DNA of 64,000 bases from Methyloversatilis sp. (GTDB lineage: Bacteria > Pseudomonadota > Gammaproteobacteria > Burkholderiales > Rhodocyclaceae), in the NCBI GenBank assembly GCA_017984755.1, contig JAGNYW010000002.1, forward strand, positions 98,251 to 162,250, given 5' to 3'. A model generated the notes under the pieces. It saw only the letters and a list, made by a program, of their open reading frames with translations, made no database searches and was not told the DNA's origin. How positions within the stretch are numbered: position 1 is the stretch's first letter; every line of letters starts with the position of its first letter. Below are positions 57,404-64,000 of this stretch, piece after piece. The translations under genes were made by a program, and so were the position numbers.

Positions 57404-57832
57404 ATGAGAAGACAGCGCCGCCTGATGAACCAGATCAACGTCGTGCCGTACATCGACGTGATGCTGGTGCTGCTCGTCATCTTCATGGTGGCACCGCAGG
57501 CCACGCCGACCGGCAGCATCGAACTGCCCAGCGTCGGGCAGGCATCGCAGACGCCGGCGCAGCCGATCGAAGTGATCGTGAAGCCCGACGGCAAGCTGGC
57601 GCTGCGCGACCGCGACAAGGGCGGCAGGGAAGAAGCCGTCAGCCGCGATGCGCTGGTCACGCGCATCCGCGACCTGCAGGGTGCCAAACCCGACCGCGCC
57701 GTGGTGGTCGCCGGTGACAAGGCGGCCCGCTACGAGGAAATCCTTAAGGTGATGGACACGCTGCAGGGCAACGGCATCACCCGGATCGGCCTGCTCGTGC
57801 AGACGGGCCAGACGGCGAAACCCGCACGCTGA
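57404..57832 (+). CDS. tolR: TolR, Tol-Pal channel subunit
   Basis: A 142-residue ExbD/TolR protein: N-terminal MNQINVVPYIDVMLVLLVIF with the protonated Asp in the membrane helix, followed by a periplasmic domain. Six bases after tolQ; its TGA overlaps the tolA ATG. Confidence 0.97.
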   Translation: MRRQRRLMNQINVVPYIDVMLVLLVIFMVAPQATPTGSIELPSVGQASQTPAQPIEVIVKPDGKLALRDRDKGGREEAVSRDALVTRIRDLQGAKPDRAVVVAGDKAARYEEILKVMDTLQGNGITRIGLLVQTGQTAKPAR

Positions 57833-58626
57833 TGCGCGACCTCGCACTCAAACGTCCGGAACCCGGCAAGTGGCAGTCGGCGGCACTCGCAGCCGGCATG
57901 CACCTGCTGCTCGGGCTGTTCCTTTTCTACAGCGTGCGCTGGCAGACCAGCAAGCCGGAAGCGGTGCAGGTCGAACTGGTGAGCAGCATGCCGGTGGTGC
58001 AGGCGCCGGCGCGCCCGCCGCCCGAACCGGAAGTCAGGAAGGCGCCGGAGCCCGTGGTGGAACCCCCGCCGCCGCCGCCCAGGCCGGACATCACCTTCAA
58101 GGAACCTCCGAAGCCGAAACCGGTTCCCAAACCGGAACCGAAGCCGGTCGAGAAGAAGCCCGAGCCGAAGATCGAAAAGAAGCTGGACCCGAAACCCGCA
58201 CCGCCGGACACGCTGCGTGAAATCGAGTCGCAGGAAAGAATGTTCAAGGAAGCGCTGGCGCGGGAAAGCGCGCAGCAGACGCAGCGCGAGGCATCGCGCG
58301 AGGCGGATCTGCTCGCCCAGGCTGCGGTGGAAGGCGCCAGACGGAACGCGACCAACAGCTGGACCGGCAAGATCAGCGCAAAGATACGCGGCAACATCGT
58401 GCTGCCGCCGGGGGCGAGCGGCAACCCGGAAGCGATGTTCGCGATTTCGCTGCTGCCGGACGGATCCGTGGTCGGTGAGCCGAAATTGAGACGGTCGACC
58501 GGCAATCCGGCGCTCGATGACGCCATACTGCGCGCCATCGTGAAATCGTCACCGCTGCCGAAACCGGACGACCCGTCGGTTTTCGTGCGCAATCTTGATC
58601 TGGTGTTCAGGCCGCTGGAGCAATGA
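57832..58626 (+). CDS. tolA: TolA, Tol-Pal energy-transducing protein
   Basis: A 264-residue TolA: N-terminal transmembrane anchor (ALAAGMHLLLGLFLFYSVRW), a long Pro/Lys/Glu-rich region (KPVPKPEPKPVEKKPEPK), a short helical domain (AQQTQREASREADLLAQAAV) and a globular C-terminal domain (VVGEPKLRRSTGNPALDDAI) that touches TolB and Pal. Shorter than the E. coli protein, mainly through a shorter helical middle domain. Confidence 0.95.
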   Translation: MRDLALKRPEPGKWQSAALAAGMHLLLGLFLFYSVRWQTSKPEAVQVELVSSMPVVQAPARPPPEPEVRKAPEPVVEPPPPPPRPDITFKEPPKPKPVPKPEPKPVEKKPEPKIEKKLDPKPAPPDTLREIESQERMFKEALARESAQQTQREASREADLLAQAAVEGARRNATNSWTGKISAKIRGNIVLPPGASGNPEAMFAISLLPDGSVVGEPKLRRSTGNPALDDAILRAIVKSSPLPKPDDPSVFVRNLDLVFRPLEQ

Positions 58627-58660
58627 GCGGCGCACCACCCACACTTTCGGAAAGGATGTG

Positions 58661-59935
58661 ATGTTCAAGATATTCAGATTGATGGCGGCATTGCTGCTGC
58701 TGGCAGCACCGTGCGCCCATGCCCAGCTCACCGTCGAAATCACCGGGGCCGGTGCCAATCGCATTCCGGTCGCCATCGCCAACTTCGCCGGTGACGGCCT
58801 GATTCCGCAGGCGCTGACCGGCGTCGTGCGCGCTGACCTGGAACGCAGCGGCCTGTTCAAGCTGGTGGATCCAGGCCCGTCGGCCGTACCGGAGAATGCC
58901 GCGATCGACCTGAACCAGTGGAAGGATAGGGGCGCCGATGCGCTGGCGCTGGCCAGCATCCTGCCCGCGCCGGGCGGGCGCTACGAAGTGCGCATGCGGC
59001 TGTACGACATCGCCCGGCAGAACAAGCCGGACGGCATGATCTTCCTGTTCGGCGCGGCCACCGTGCGCGAGACCGGCCACCGCATCGCCGACTTCATCCA
59101 CGAGAAGCTGACCGGCGAACGCGGCGTGTACTCGACCCGCATCGCCTACGTGGTCAAGAGCGGCAACCGTTTCGAACTGAAGGTGGATGACGCCGACGGC
59201 CAGAATCCGCGCACTGCGCTGCGCTCGACCGAACCGATCATTTCGCCGGCCTGGTCGCCGGACGGCACGCGTCTCGCGTATGTGTCGTTCCAGGCGAAGA
59301 AGCCGATCATCTACGTGCATTCGCTGGCCACCGGCGCGCAGACCGTGGTCGCCAACTTCAAGGGTTCGAATTCGGCGCCCGCCTGGTCACCCGATGGCAG
59401 GAAGCTGGCAGTCGTGCTGACCAAGGACGGCAGTTCGCAGATCTACACGATCAACCCCGACGGCAGCGGGCTGACGCGCATCGCGGGCTCAAGCACGATC
59501 GACACCGAACCGCAGTTCTCGCCCGACGGACAGCACATCTACTTCACGTCTGACCGCGGCGGCAGCCCGCAGATCTATCGCGTGCCGGCGACCGGCGGCA
59601 ATGCCGAGCGCGTCACCTTCGACGGCAGCTACAACGTGTCGCCGCGGCTCTCGCCGGACGGCAAAACGCTGGCCTACGTGTCGCGCAACAACGGTCGTTT
59701 CCAGATCACCGTGATGGATCTGGCCAGTCGCCAGATCCAGATACTGACTGACTCGTCACGCGACGAGTCACCGTCGTTCGCCCCCAACGGCCGCGTGATC
59801 CTCTATGCGTCCGAAGTCGGCGGACGTGGCGTGCTGTCCGCCGTATCGGCCGACGGTCGCGTGAAGCAGCGTTTGTCCGGGCAGGCTGGCGGAGATGTCC
59901 GCGAACCTGCCTGGGGTCCGTTCAACCAGCCCTGA
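58661..59935 (+). CDS. tolB: TolB, periplasmic Tol-Pal beta-propeller
   Basis: A 424-residue protein with signal peptide (LMAALLLLAAPCAHAQ), an N-terminal domain (IPVAIANFAGDGLIPQALTG) and a six-bladed propeller shown by repeated PAWSPDGRKLA / PQFSPDGQHIYF / PRLSPDGKTLAY segments. It binds Pal and TolA C-terminal domains. Confidence 0.97.
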   Translation: MFKIFRLMAALLLLAAPCAHAQLTVEITGAGANRIPVAIANFAGDGLIPQALTGVVRADLERSGLFKLVDPGPSAVPENAAIDLNQWKDRGADALALASILPAPGGRYEVRMRLYDIARQNKPDGMIFLFGAATVRETGHRIADFIHEKLTGERGVYSTRIAYVVKSGNRFELKVDDADGQNPRTALRSTEPIISPAWSPDGTRLAYVSFQAKKPIIYVHSLATGAQTVVANFKGSNSAPAWSPDGRKLAVVLTKDGSSQIYTINPDGSGLTRIAGSSTIDTEPQFSPDGQHIYFTSDRGGSPQIYRVPATGGNAERVTFDGSYNVSPRLSPDGKTLAYVSRNNGRFQITVMDLASRQIQILTDSSRDESPSFAPNGRVILYASEVGGRGVLSAVSADGRVKQRLSGQAGGDVREPAWGPFNQP

Positions 59936-59981
59936 AACTGATTTCGTCTCCCCCCCTCAGCCCACAAGAAAGGCAACCGCC

Positions 59982-60545
59982 ATGAAATCGTCCGCCGTGA
60001 AAGTCTCCATCGCAGCACTCACTCTCGCCCTGCTCGCCGGCTGCTCGTCGTCGGGCCCGGAACAGCCGGCCGCACCGACCGAAGACAAGACGCCGGTTGC
60101 ACCGTCGGGCCCAGCCGGCACGCCGGTTGCGCCGAGCCAGGTCGACGGCAAGAAAATGTCGCCGGAAGAGGCACTGATGGCGCAGCTGAAGGACCCGAAC
60201 AGCCCGCTGTCCAAGCGCATCATCTACTTCGACTACGACAGCTATTCGATCAAGGACAGCTACGCCAGCCTGATTTCGGCGCACGCCAAGATCCTCGTCG
60301 CCAACCCGAAGCTGAAGATGCTGATCCAGGGCCATGCCGACGAACGCGGTTCGCGCGAGTACAACCTTTCGCTCGGCCAGCGCCGTTCGGAAGCGGTGAA
60401 GCGCTCGCTCATGCTGCTCGGCGTGCAGGAAGCGCAGATCGAAGCCGTCAGCCTGGGCGAAGAAAAGCCGCGCATGGAAGGCAGCGACGAGGCCGCCTAC
60501 GCAGAGAACCGCCGCTCGGAAATGCTCTATTCGGGTGAGTTCTGA
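59982..60545 (+). CDS. pal: Pal, peptidoglycan-associated lipoprotein
   Basis: A 187-residue lipoprotein: lipobox LLAGCSSS, a Pro/Ala linker, and the OmpA-like domain (KRIIYFDYDSYSIKD, then GHADERGSREYNLSLGQRR) that binds diaminopimelate in peptidoglycan. Its stop overlaps the cpoB start (TGATG). Confidence 0.97.
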   Translation: MKSSAVKVSIAALTLALLAGCSSSGPEQPAAPTEDKTPVAPSGPAGTPVAPSQVDGKKMSPEEALMAQLKDPNSPLSKRIIYFDYDSYSIKDSYASLISAHAKILVANPKLKMLIQGHADERGSREYNLSLGQRRSEAVKRSLMLLGVQEAQIEAVSLGEEKPRMEGSDEAAYAENRRSEMLYSGEF

Positions 60546-61312
60546 TGCCGGCCCGTCGCGTTCTCGCGACGGTGCTGGCCACGCTGGCCATCGGCAGCGC
60601 CCCGGCGTGGGCGCTGTTCGATGACGACGTGGCGCGCCAGCGCATCGAACAACTGAAGACCGAAACCACCGGCCGCCTCGGCAAGCTCGAAACGCAGCTC
60701 GAACAGTCGCAGCGCGTGCAGCTCGATCTGAGCAACCAGATCGAAGCCCTGCGCAGCGAGATCGCCAAGCTGCGAGGTCAGAACGAAGTGCTGACCTACG
60801 AACTGGAAGCAGTCACGAAGCGGCAGAAGGACTTCTATCTCGACCTGGACAACCGTCTGCGCGCCATCGAAACGGCCGCTGAAACGGCAAAGCAGCCGGC
60901 CACGCCTGCCGTCGATCCGGCCGCCGAGGCACGCGACTACGACGCGGCGCTGAATCTGCTCAAGGGCGGCAAGTTCGCCGATGCGCAGATCGCGTTCGAA
61001 ACCTTCATCGCCGTGTGGCCGCAGAGCAGCTTCCTGCCGGCAGCGCACTACTGGGCGGCGAGCGCCGGCTTCCAGGCGAAGAACTACGTACGTGCGGCCG
61101 AACTGTTCCAGACGGTGCACAAGCAGTGGCCGGCAGACGTACGCGCGCCGGAAGCACTGATCGGTCTGGCCAACACGCAGCAGGTGCAGGGCGATGCAAA
61201 AGGCGCGAAGAAATCACTGGAAACAGTGATGGCCGAGTACCCGGGCACGCCATCGGCCGACGTGGCACGTCAGCGCCTGAAGCAGCAACAGCCGCCACCG
61301 AAGAAGAAGTAA
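60545..61312 (+). CDS. cpoB: CpoB (YbgF), Tol-Pal-associated coiled-coil TPR protein
   Basis: A 255-residue periplasmic protein: signal peptide (VLATVLATLAIGSAPAWA), trimeric coiled coil (~35-105: GRLGKLETQLEQSQRVQLDL) and a C-terminal TPR domain (YDAALNLLKGGKFADAQIAF, AHYWAASAGFQAKNYVRAAE). It coordinates peptidoglycan synthesis with outer-membrane constriction. Last gene of the tol-pal part, three bases before queC. Confidence 0.95.
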   Translation: MPARRVLATVLATLAIGSAPAWALFDDDVARQRIEQLKTETTGRLGKLETQLEQSQRVQLDLSNQIEALRSEIAKLRGQNEVLTYELEAVTKRQKDFYLDLDNRLRAIETAAETAKQPATPAVDPAAEARDYDAALNLLKGGKFADAQIAFETFIAVWPQSSFLPAAHYWAASAGFQAKNYVRAAELFQTVHKQWPADVRAPEALIGLANTQQVQGDAKGAKKSLETVMAEYPGTPSADVARQRLKQQQPPPKKK

Positions 61313-61315
61313 GCG

Positions 61316-62005
61316 ATGAACGGCAGGGCAACTCCGCGGCGCGCGGTCGTGCTGCTGTCCGGCGGGCTCGATTCGGCCACCGTGCTGGCGATGGCGCGCG
61401 CAAAGGGGCACGAGTGCCACTGTCTGTCCCTGGACTACGGCCAGCGGCATCGCGCCGAACTGGTTGCGGCGGCCCGCGTGGCCACTGCGCTCGGTGCCGC
61501 CAGCCACCGCACGCTGACGCTCGACCTGCGCGGCTTCGGCGGTTCCGCACTGACCGACAGTGCGATCGACGTGCCGACCGACGGCGTGGCACCGGGCATC
61601 CCGGTGACTTACGTGCCGGCACGCAACACCATCATGCTGTCGCTCGCCCTGGCCTGGGCTGAAGTGCTCGGCGCGCAGGACATCCACTGCGGCGTCAACG
61701 CGGTCGACTATTCCGGCTACCCCGACTGCCGCCCCGAGTACATCGCCGCCTTCGAAGCCATGGCCAATCTCGCCACCAGAGCGGCGGTAGAAGGCGCCCG
61801 GCTGACCGTGCATGCACCGCTGATCGCGCTGACCAAGGCGGGTATCATTCGCGCTGGCGCGCAGCTGGGCGTGGATTACGCGCTCACCGTGTCGTGCTAT
61901 CAGGCTGACGACAATGGCCGCGCCTGCGGCGTGTGCGACTCGTGCCGTCTGCGACGCGAGGGTTTCGCCGCGGCAGGCATCGCCGACCCGACGCTCTACC
62001 GATAA
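61316..62005 (+). CDS. queC: 7-cyano-7-deazaguanine synthase
   Basis: A 229-residue preQ0 synthase of the PP-loop ATPase family: [20 protein letters not shown] is the PP-loop, [14 protein letters not shown] and the C-terminal zinc site [14 protein letters not shown] are family blocks. It converts CDG to preQ0 on the way to queuosine. The tol-pal-cpoB-queC order is common in betaproteobacteria. Confidence 0.97.
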   Translation: MNGRATPRRAVVLLSGGLDSATVLAMARAKGHECHCLSLDYGQRHRAELVAAARVATALGAASHRTLTLDLRGFGGSALTDSAIDVPTDGVAPGIPVTYVPARNTIMLSLALAWAEVLGAQDIHCGVNAVDYSGYPDCRPEYIAAFEAMANLATRAAVEGARLTVHAPLIALTKAGIIRAGAQLGVDYALTVSCYQADDNGRACGVCDSCRLRREGFAAAGIADPTLYR

Positions 62006-62052
62006 GCGCCTCCGTTCAGCGGGGCGCGACCGCTCAACCCGACCCATATCCG

Positions 62053-63168
62053 ATGGACCTGAACATCCACACCGAAACGCTGGCAGCCGTTCTCGCGCTG
62101 TCGATCGCACTGGGCGCGCTGACTGCGCGCACCGGCTTCTGCACCATGGGCGCGGTATCCGACTGGGTCAACATCGGCGACCTCGGACGCATGCGGTCCT
62201 GGATGCTGGCCGTGGCGACCGCGATGGCCGGCGTGGCGGGCATGGAAGCCGCCGGCATCATCGACCTCGGCCAGACCTTTCCGTCCTACCGCACACCGCA
62301 GCTCGCCTGGCTGCGCAACATGGCGGGCGGCCTGCTGTTCGGCATCGGCATGACGCTGGCCAGCGGCTGCGGCAACAAGACGCTGGTGCGCATCGGCGGC
62401 GGCAACCTGAAGTCGCTGCTGGTGCTGGCGGTCGGTGCGCTGTTCGCCTATCTGATGATTTTCACCGACGTCTACATGGCCACCTTCGGCTGGATGAACG
62501 ACTACACGCTGGCACTCGACGCACGCGCCATGACTTCGCAGACGCTCGGTTCCATCGTCGCGGGCACCCTCGGCGGCGATGCCCGCGCGCTCGACCGCAC
62601 GCTGGCCTGGATCATCGCCGGCGCACTCGTGATCTGGGCCTTCGCCTCAGCCGAATTCCGGCGCGACGTCGACAACGTCGCCGGCGGCATCGGCTTCGGT
62701 CTCGCCGTGCTCGCCGGCTGGTGGCTCACTGCAGGCCCGCGCGCCGCCGCGTGGAAGGAATGGGCCGAATTCGCCGAAGTCGTGCCCAGCCGCGTCGAAG
62801 CACAGTCCTACACCTTCGTCAGCCCGATGGCGGACAGCGCGCGCTATCTGCTCGACCCCACCAACACCGCGCGGCTCAACTTCGGTGTGATGGCGCTGGC
62901 CGGCGTCATAATCGGCGCCTTCGCCTACGCGGTCATCGCCGGCAAGTTCCGCGTCGAGTGGTTCAACAGCAAGGCTGACCTCGCACGCCACACCATCGGC
63001 GGCGCACTGATGGCGATCGGCGGCGTACTCGCCTCCGGCTGCAGTGTCGGTCAGGGCATCACCGGCGTATCGACCCTCGCCCTCGGCTCCTTCATCACGC
63101 TGCTCGCCCTGATCGCCGGCTCCGCACTGACCATGAAGGCAACCCTGTGGTGGCTGATGCGCGACTGA
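62053..63168 (+). CDS. YeeE/YedE-family (thiosulfate/sulfur) transporter
   Basis: A 371-residue membrane protein with about nine helices and two internal halves. The conserved Cys-containing motifs of the family are visible: ARTGFCTMGAV near the N-terminus, TLASGCGNKTLVRIGGGNLK and, in the second half, VLASGCSVGQGITGVS. YeeE takes up thiosulfate in E. coli; the substrate here is inferred from family only. The ATG at 62053 is 47 bases after queC. Confidence 0.92.
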   Translation: MDLNIHTETLAAVLALSIALGALTARTGFCTMGAVSDWVNIGDLGRMRSWMLAVATAMAGVAGMEAAGIIDLGQTFPSYRTPQLAWLRNMAGGLLFGIGMTLASGCGNKTLVRIGGGNLKSLLVLAVGALFAYLMIFTDVYMATFGWMNDYTLALDARAMTSQTLGSIVAGTLGGDARALDRTLAWIIAGALVIWAFASAEFRRDVDNVAGGIGFGLAVLAGWWLTAGPRAAAWKEWAEFAEVVPSRVEAQSYTFVSPMADSARYLLDPTNTARLNFGVMALAGVIIGAFAYAVIAGKFRVEWFNSKADLARHTIGGALMAIGGVLASGCSVGQGITGVSTLALGSFITLLALIAGSALTMKATLWWLMRD

Positions 63169-63182
63169 ACAAGCGGAAAGCC

Positions 63183-63211
63183 TTGACGGCAGAAAAGTGG
63201 CTTCCTATAAT
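63183..63211 (+). promoter_or_regulatory. Consensus sigma-70 promoter of the tRNA-Lys pair
   Basis: TTGACG (63183-63188) and TATAAT (63206-63211) with a 17-base spacer, the best promoter match seen in the window; tRNA-Lys(TTT) begins 20 bases downstream. Confidence 0.88.
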
Positions 63212-63231
63212 CCGCGCTCTTCGCAAGGCGA

Positions 63232-63307
63232 GGGTCGGTAGCTCAGTCGGTAGAGCAGCGGACTTTTAATCCGTTGGTCGCGAGTTCGAGTCTCGCCCGA
63301 CCCACCA
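63232..63307 (+). tRNA. tRNA-Lys(TTT)
   Basis: 76 nt. Acceptor GGGTCGG pairs with CCGACCC, anticodon stem GCGGA/TCCGT around CTTTTAA gives TTT, T loop GTTCGAGTC, CCA encoded. Confidence 0.97.
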
Positions 63308-63347
63308 TCCCGGTGGGCCGCAAGGTTTTCAAGCGAAACAGTTTTTC

Positions 63348-63423
63348 GGGTTGTTAGCTCAGTTGGTAGAGCAGCGGACTCTTAATCCGTAGGTCGAGTG
63401 TTCGAGCCACTCACAACCCACCA
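63348..63423 (+). tRNA. tRNA-Lys(CTT)
   Basis: 76 nt. Acceptor GGGTTGT pairs with ACAACCC, anticodon stem GCGGA/TCCGT around CTCTTAA gives CTT, T loop GTTCGAGCC, CCA encoded at 63421-63423. Co-transcribed with the TTT isoacceptor 40 bases upstream. Confidence 0.95.
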
Positions 63424-63439
63424 ACAAATCAAGCACTTA

Positions 63440-63466
63440 GGCCAGTTCTTCGGAACTGGCCTTTTT
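63440..63466 (+). terminator. Terminator of the tRNA-Lys operon
   Basis: GGCCAGTTC (63440-63448), tetraloop TTCG, GAACTGGCC (63453-63461), then TTTTT. Confidence 0.96.
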
Positions 63467-63476
63467 GTTTTCTGGG

Positions 63477-63498
63477 CTGTGTAGCCACTGTGTAGCCA
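63477..63498. repeat. 11-bp tandem direct repeat downstream of tRNA-Lys
   Basis: CTGTGTAGCCA occurs twice head-to-tail (63477-63487 and 63488-63498), directly after the tRNA terminator. Such short repeats beside a tRNA 3' end may mark a recombination site; this is inference. Confidence 0.55.
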
Positions 63499-63546
63499 AA
63501 AATGGCACGTCGAGTGGCTTGAACTCTTGCACCCCAGTTCTCATCC

Positions 63547-63773
63547 GGCGACCAGTTTCCTAAGTGGCCGCTCGATAGCTCGACATTGCCGTATGCACCC
63601 ATCCAAGGTGCCATCGACCTTTCGCCATTCGATTTCTGACATATCGACGGTAAGCCTCGGGTGGCAACGGCTTCTTCGTGATGTGTCGAATGCGATTGCA
63701 CCTGAGGCATGCGGCTACGACGTTTCCCCTTGTTCGAGAGGCGGAGGGGAAGTCGGGCGAGGTGGCCACCGAA
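63547..63773 (-). pseudogene. Possible HNH-endonuclease remnant
   Basis: On the minus strand the translation RGNVVAACLRCNRIRH followed by EAYRRYVRNRMAKGRWHLGW reads like the second half of a small HNH nuclease (RGNVVxACxxCN is the usual form). The preceding part, where the DH of the HNH core is expected, reads ATSPDFPSASR and lacks the catalytic His, and no start or upstream half is seen because another frame (the partial gene at 63774) occupies it. Most likely a truncated gene; low certainty. Confidence 0.35.
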
Positions 63774-64000
63774 TCAACAGCGCCACAGTTCTGGCTGATC
63801 CAGCTCCGGCGCCATGCGCAACAGGGCTTTTTGTCCCTGCTGCGCGCGTGCGGCCCAGCCCTGACCGCGACCAAGGGCGTCACGCCACGCTGCATTGAAG
63901 ACATCGGCCATGCCCTGGCTCTGGAAGTACTCGATCAAACCGGCGGCCTGCAGCACGTCCTTCTTTGCCTTGGTCTGCTCAGCGACCGGGCGCTCGCCGT
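63774..64000 (-). CDS. Partial gene at the right edge, unknown function
   Basis: The frame is open through the right window edge on the minus strand, so only the C-terminal ~75 residues are visible (VAEQTKAKKDVLQAAGLIEY, then FNAAWRDALGRGQGWAARAQ, then ALLRMAPELDQPELWRC). A GTG at 63956 is in frame but the frame continues upstream. Helical, Ala/Gln-rich; no family recognised. Its position beyond the tRNA-Lys terminator fits accessory DNA. Confidence 0.5.
   Translation of the reverse strand, partial: GERPVAEQTKAKKDVLQAAGLIEYFQSQGMADVFNAAWRDALGRGQGWAARAQQGQKALLRMAPELDQPELWRC

Noticed and set aside
63429-63710. 93-residue minus-strand frame across the tRNA-Lys terminator
   Set aside because: It runs into the terminator hairpin and has no coherent domain; likely chance.

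Overview
This is a gene-dense, high-GC chromosomal segment from a betaproteobacterium, most likely of the Rhodocyclales (a Methyloversatilis-like organism is a reasonable guess, from gene content only). The pointers are the DUF2782-polA-thrB-BPSS1780 neighbourhood, nadD-rsfS-rlmH-maf-rng, the tol-pal operon ending in cpoB-queC, the SpecificRecomb-family membrane protein, and an SAH riboswitch before ahcY. Nearly all genes are intact and most starts are supported by a Shine-Dalgarno site or by ATGA-type overlap.

Layout. 1-8.5 kb: a partial PAS-GGDEF-EAL protein, an MscS channel, an MsbA-like ABC exporter, tRNA-Leu(GAG), two unrecognised conserved proteins (one with an ISL3-transposase-like N-terminus) and an NYN/OST-HTH protein. 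8.6-14.4 kb, minus strand: TlpA-like thioredoxin, membrane fusion adaptor, FtsX-type permease, LolD-like ATPase, then the SpecificRecomb protein. 14.4-20.7 kb: DUF4197, Tex, Rep helicase and a tandem dihaem cytochrome c. 20.8-28.2 kb: tRNA-Arg(CCG), a putative outer-membrane barrel, a BLUF photoreceptor, a small putative metal-handling cluster (Cys/His-rich secreted protein, barrel, HMA protein, MerT-like protein), DUF302, acyltransferase, PPOX-family protein and a secreted dienelactone hydrolase. 28.4-38.4 kb: polA, LOG protein and housekeeping genes for homoserine kinase, NAD, ribosome and RNA processing. 38.5-42 kb: a haem-c sensor with HAMP followed 3 nt later by a Ser/Thr kinase/pseudo-cyclase. 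42-47.6 kb: SAH riboswitch-ahcY, a secreted alpha-carbonic anhydrase with an extra N-terminal region, TPP riboswitch-thiC. 47.8-51.5 kb: a compact defence/addiction patch with a VapBC45-like pair and a one-polypeptide cytosine methyltransferase-HNH nuclease with a 16-bp perfect palindrome at its promoter. 51.8-54.6 kb: an OhrR-like regulator and a c-di-GMP-I riboswitch preceding a secreted metzincin protease. 54.7-63.2 kb: proC, yggT, ybgC-tolQRAB-pal-cpoB-queC and a YeeE/YedE transporter. 63.2-64 kb: tRNA-Lys(TTT) and tRNA-Lys(CTT) from a consensus promoter, a terminator, then a different kind of DNA (HNH-like remnant and a partial ORF) that may be the edge of an integrated element.

How the parts connect. 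Three metabolite riboswitches (SAH, TPP, c-di-GMP) are recognisable by eye; the c-di-GMP one puts a secreted protease in the same second-messenger network as the GGDEF-EAL protein at the left edge. The parts most likely to be novel are the methyltransferase-HNH fusion with its palindrome and possible internal start, the haem sensor-kinase/pseudo-cyclase pair, and the riboswitch-controlled metzincin. All family assignments come from reading motifs in the translated sequence; no database search was run.
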